Origin: CAVORD01 sp963698535
GTDB taxonomy: Bacteria > Bacteroidota > Bacteroidia > Bacteroidales > VadinHA17
DNA length: 64,000 nucleotides
Assembly: GCA_963698535.1 (NCBI GenBank)
Contig: CAVORD010000001.1
Location: 868,001-932,000, forward strand
Direction: 5' to 3'
Shown: positions 63,706 through 64,000 of the stretch, piece by piece
How positions within the stretch are numbered: position 1 is the first letter of the stretch
Layout of the letters: every line of letters starts with the position of its first letter
Program-made: the position numbers and the translations under genes
Notes under the pieces: generated by a model
The model's input: the letters and a program-made list of their open reading frames with translations, nothing else
What the model was told of the DNA's origin: nothing
The model's database searches: none

Positions 63706-64000
63706 TTACTCTTTCCACTTAATATTGCAGCCCATGCTGGGGTGCTGGTCGGGGTTCACTGATATTCCCGCAATAATTGCATCCAGAGCAGCCGAGAGGT
63801 CATTCCCGGTTGGCTGTCCCTGCTGTGGCCTTGTTTCATCAAACCTGCCGCGATAGGCGCATTTCATATCACCATCGAACACGAAGAAATCAGGTGTGCA
63901 TTCAGCCATATAGGCCTTCGCAACTTTCTGTGACTCGTCGTACAGATATGGAAACGGGTAGCCCGCCTTTTGTGCTGTCTGTGTCATCAATTCCGGTCCA
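63706..64000 (-). CDS. Thioredoxin-fold (AhpC/TSA-like) protein, 5' end off the window
   Basis: Only the C-terminal 97 codons are visible; the frame stays open to the right edge. The sequence GYPFPYLYDESQKVAKAYM, CTPDFFVFDGDMKCAYRG, RFDETRPQQGQPTGNDLSAA and the end SMGCNIKWK is characteristic of peroxiredoxin-like thioredoxin-family proteins. The visible Cys before TPDFFVFD is conserved in the group; the catalytic CxxC or peroxidatic Cys would lie outside. It sits 135 bases upstream of katG on the same strand. Confidence 0.88.
   Translation of the reverse strand, partial: GPELMTQTAQKAGYPFPYLYDESQKVAKAYMAECTPDFFVFDGDMKCAYRGRFDETRPQQGQPTGNDLSAALDAIIAGISVNPDQHPSMGCNIKWKE

Overview
The window reads as chromosome of a member of the Bacteroidota, most like the Bacteroidales/Marinilabiliales side of the phylum. 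Support: a SusC/SusD pair, DUF6146, DUF5063 and DUF4097 families, a TPR-type sensor kinase and a TPR-SpoIIE phosphatase, few Shine-Dalgarno sequences, and four promoters matching the Bacteroidetes -7 consensus TAnnTTTG exactly (upstream of lysC, thrS, lepB and trmD). No phage, transposase, CRISPR or rRNA is visible.

Layout. 0-5.2 kb (minus): LamG lipoprotein, SusD and frameshifted SusC, an outer-membrane glycan or nutrient uptake locus. 5.6-12.3 kb (plus): amidase lipoprotein, SDR/DUF2867 protein, TspO, a DNA photolyase in many pieces, two secreted proteins. 12.4-15.4 kb: a tandem tRNA-Leu(GAG) array and a two-component system. 15.6-20.5 kb (plus): secreted proteins, including an OmpA-family protein and a protein with a cysteine-peptidase-like core between two copies of an unnamed domain. 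20.6-23.9 kb: tRNA-Leu(CAG), then lysC-lysA behind an apparent leader-peptide attenuator. 24-28 kb: thrS-infC-rpmI-rplT. 28-33.7 kb: secreted protein, TPR-SpoIIE phosphatase, dapB, lepB. 33.7-38.5 kb (minus): hybrid kinase, UroD-DUF1638 protein, corrinoid protein and a decayed cheD, the most unusual locus here. 38.7-46.2 kb: amidohydrolase, cysteine-cluster protein, trmD, rocD, M28 peptidase, membrane protein. 46.3-49.7 kb: ECF sigma factor, putative anti-sigma protein and two DUF4097 proteins. 49.9-61.3 kb: mutS2, M28 peptidase, oligopeptidase B, tex, an rRNA methyltransferase, an exonuclease and a DUF5063 protein. 61.4-64 kb: katG and a thioredoxin-family protein cut by the right edge.

Functional links. 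lysC, lysA and dapB belong to the aspartate/diaminopimelate pathway. thrS, infC, rpmI, rplT, trmD, the tRNAs and the rRNA methyltransferase serve translation. KatG, the thioredoxin-like protein, photolyase and MutS2 suggest exposure to oxidants and light.

Data quality. Essential genes (thrS, infC, lepB) and several others (susC, tspO, photolyase, DUF2867, an OmpA-family gene, a DUF4097 gene) are interrupted, mostly by single inserted bases. I read these as sequencing or assembly errors. The cheD remnant differs: its breaks are mainly in-frame stop codons, so it looks like genuine decay.
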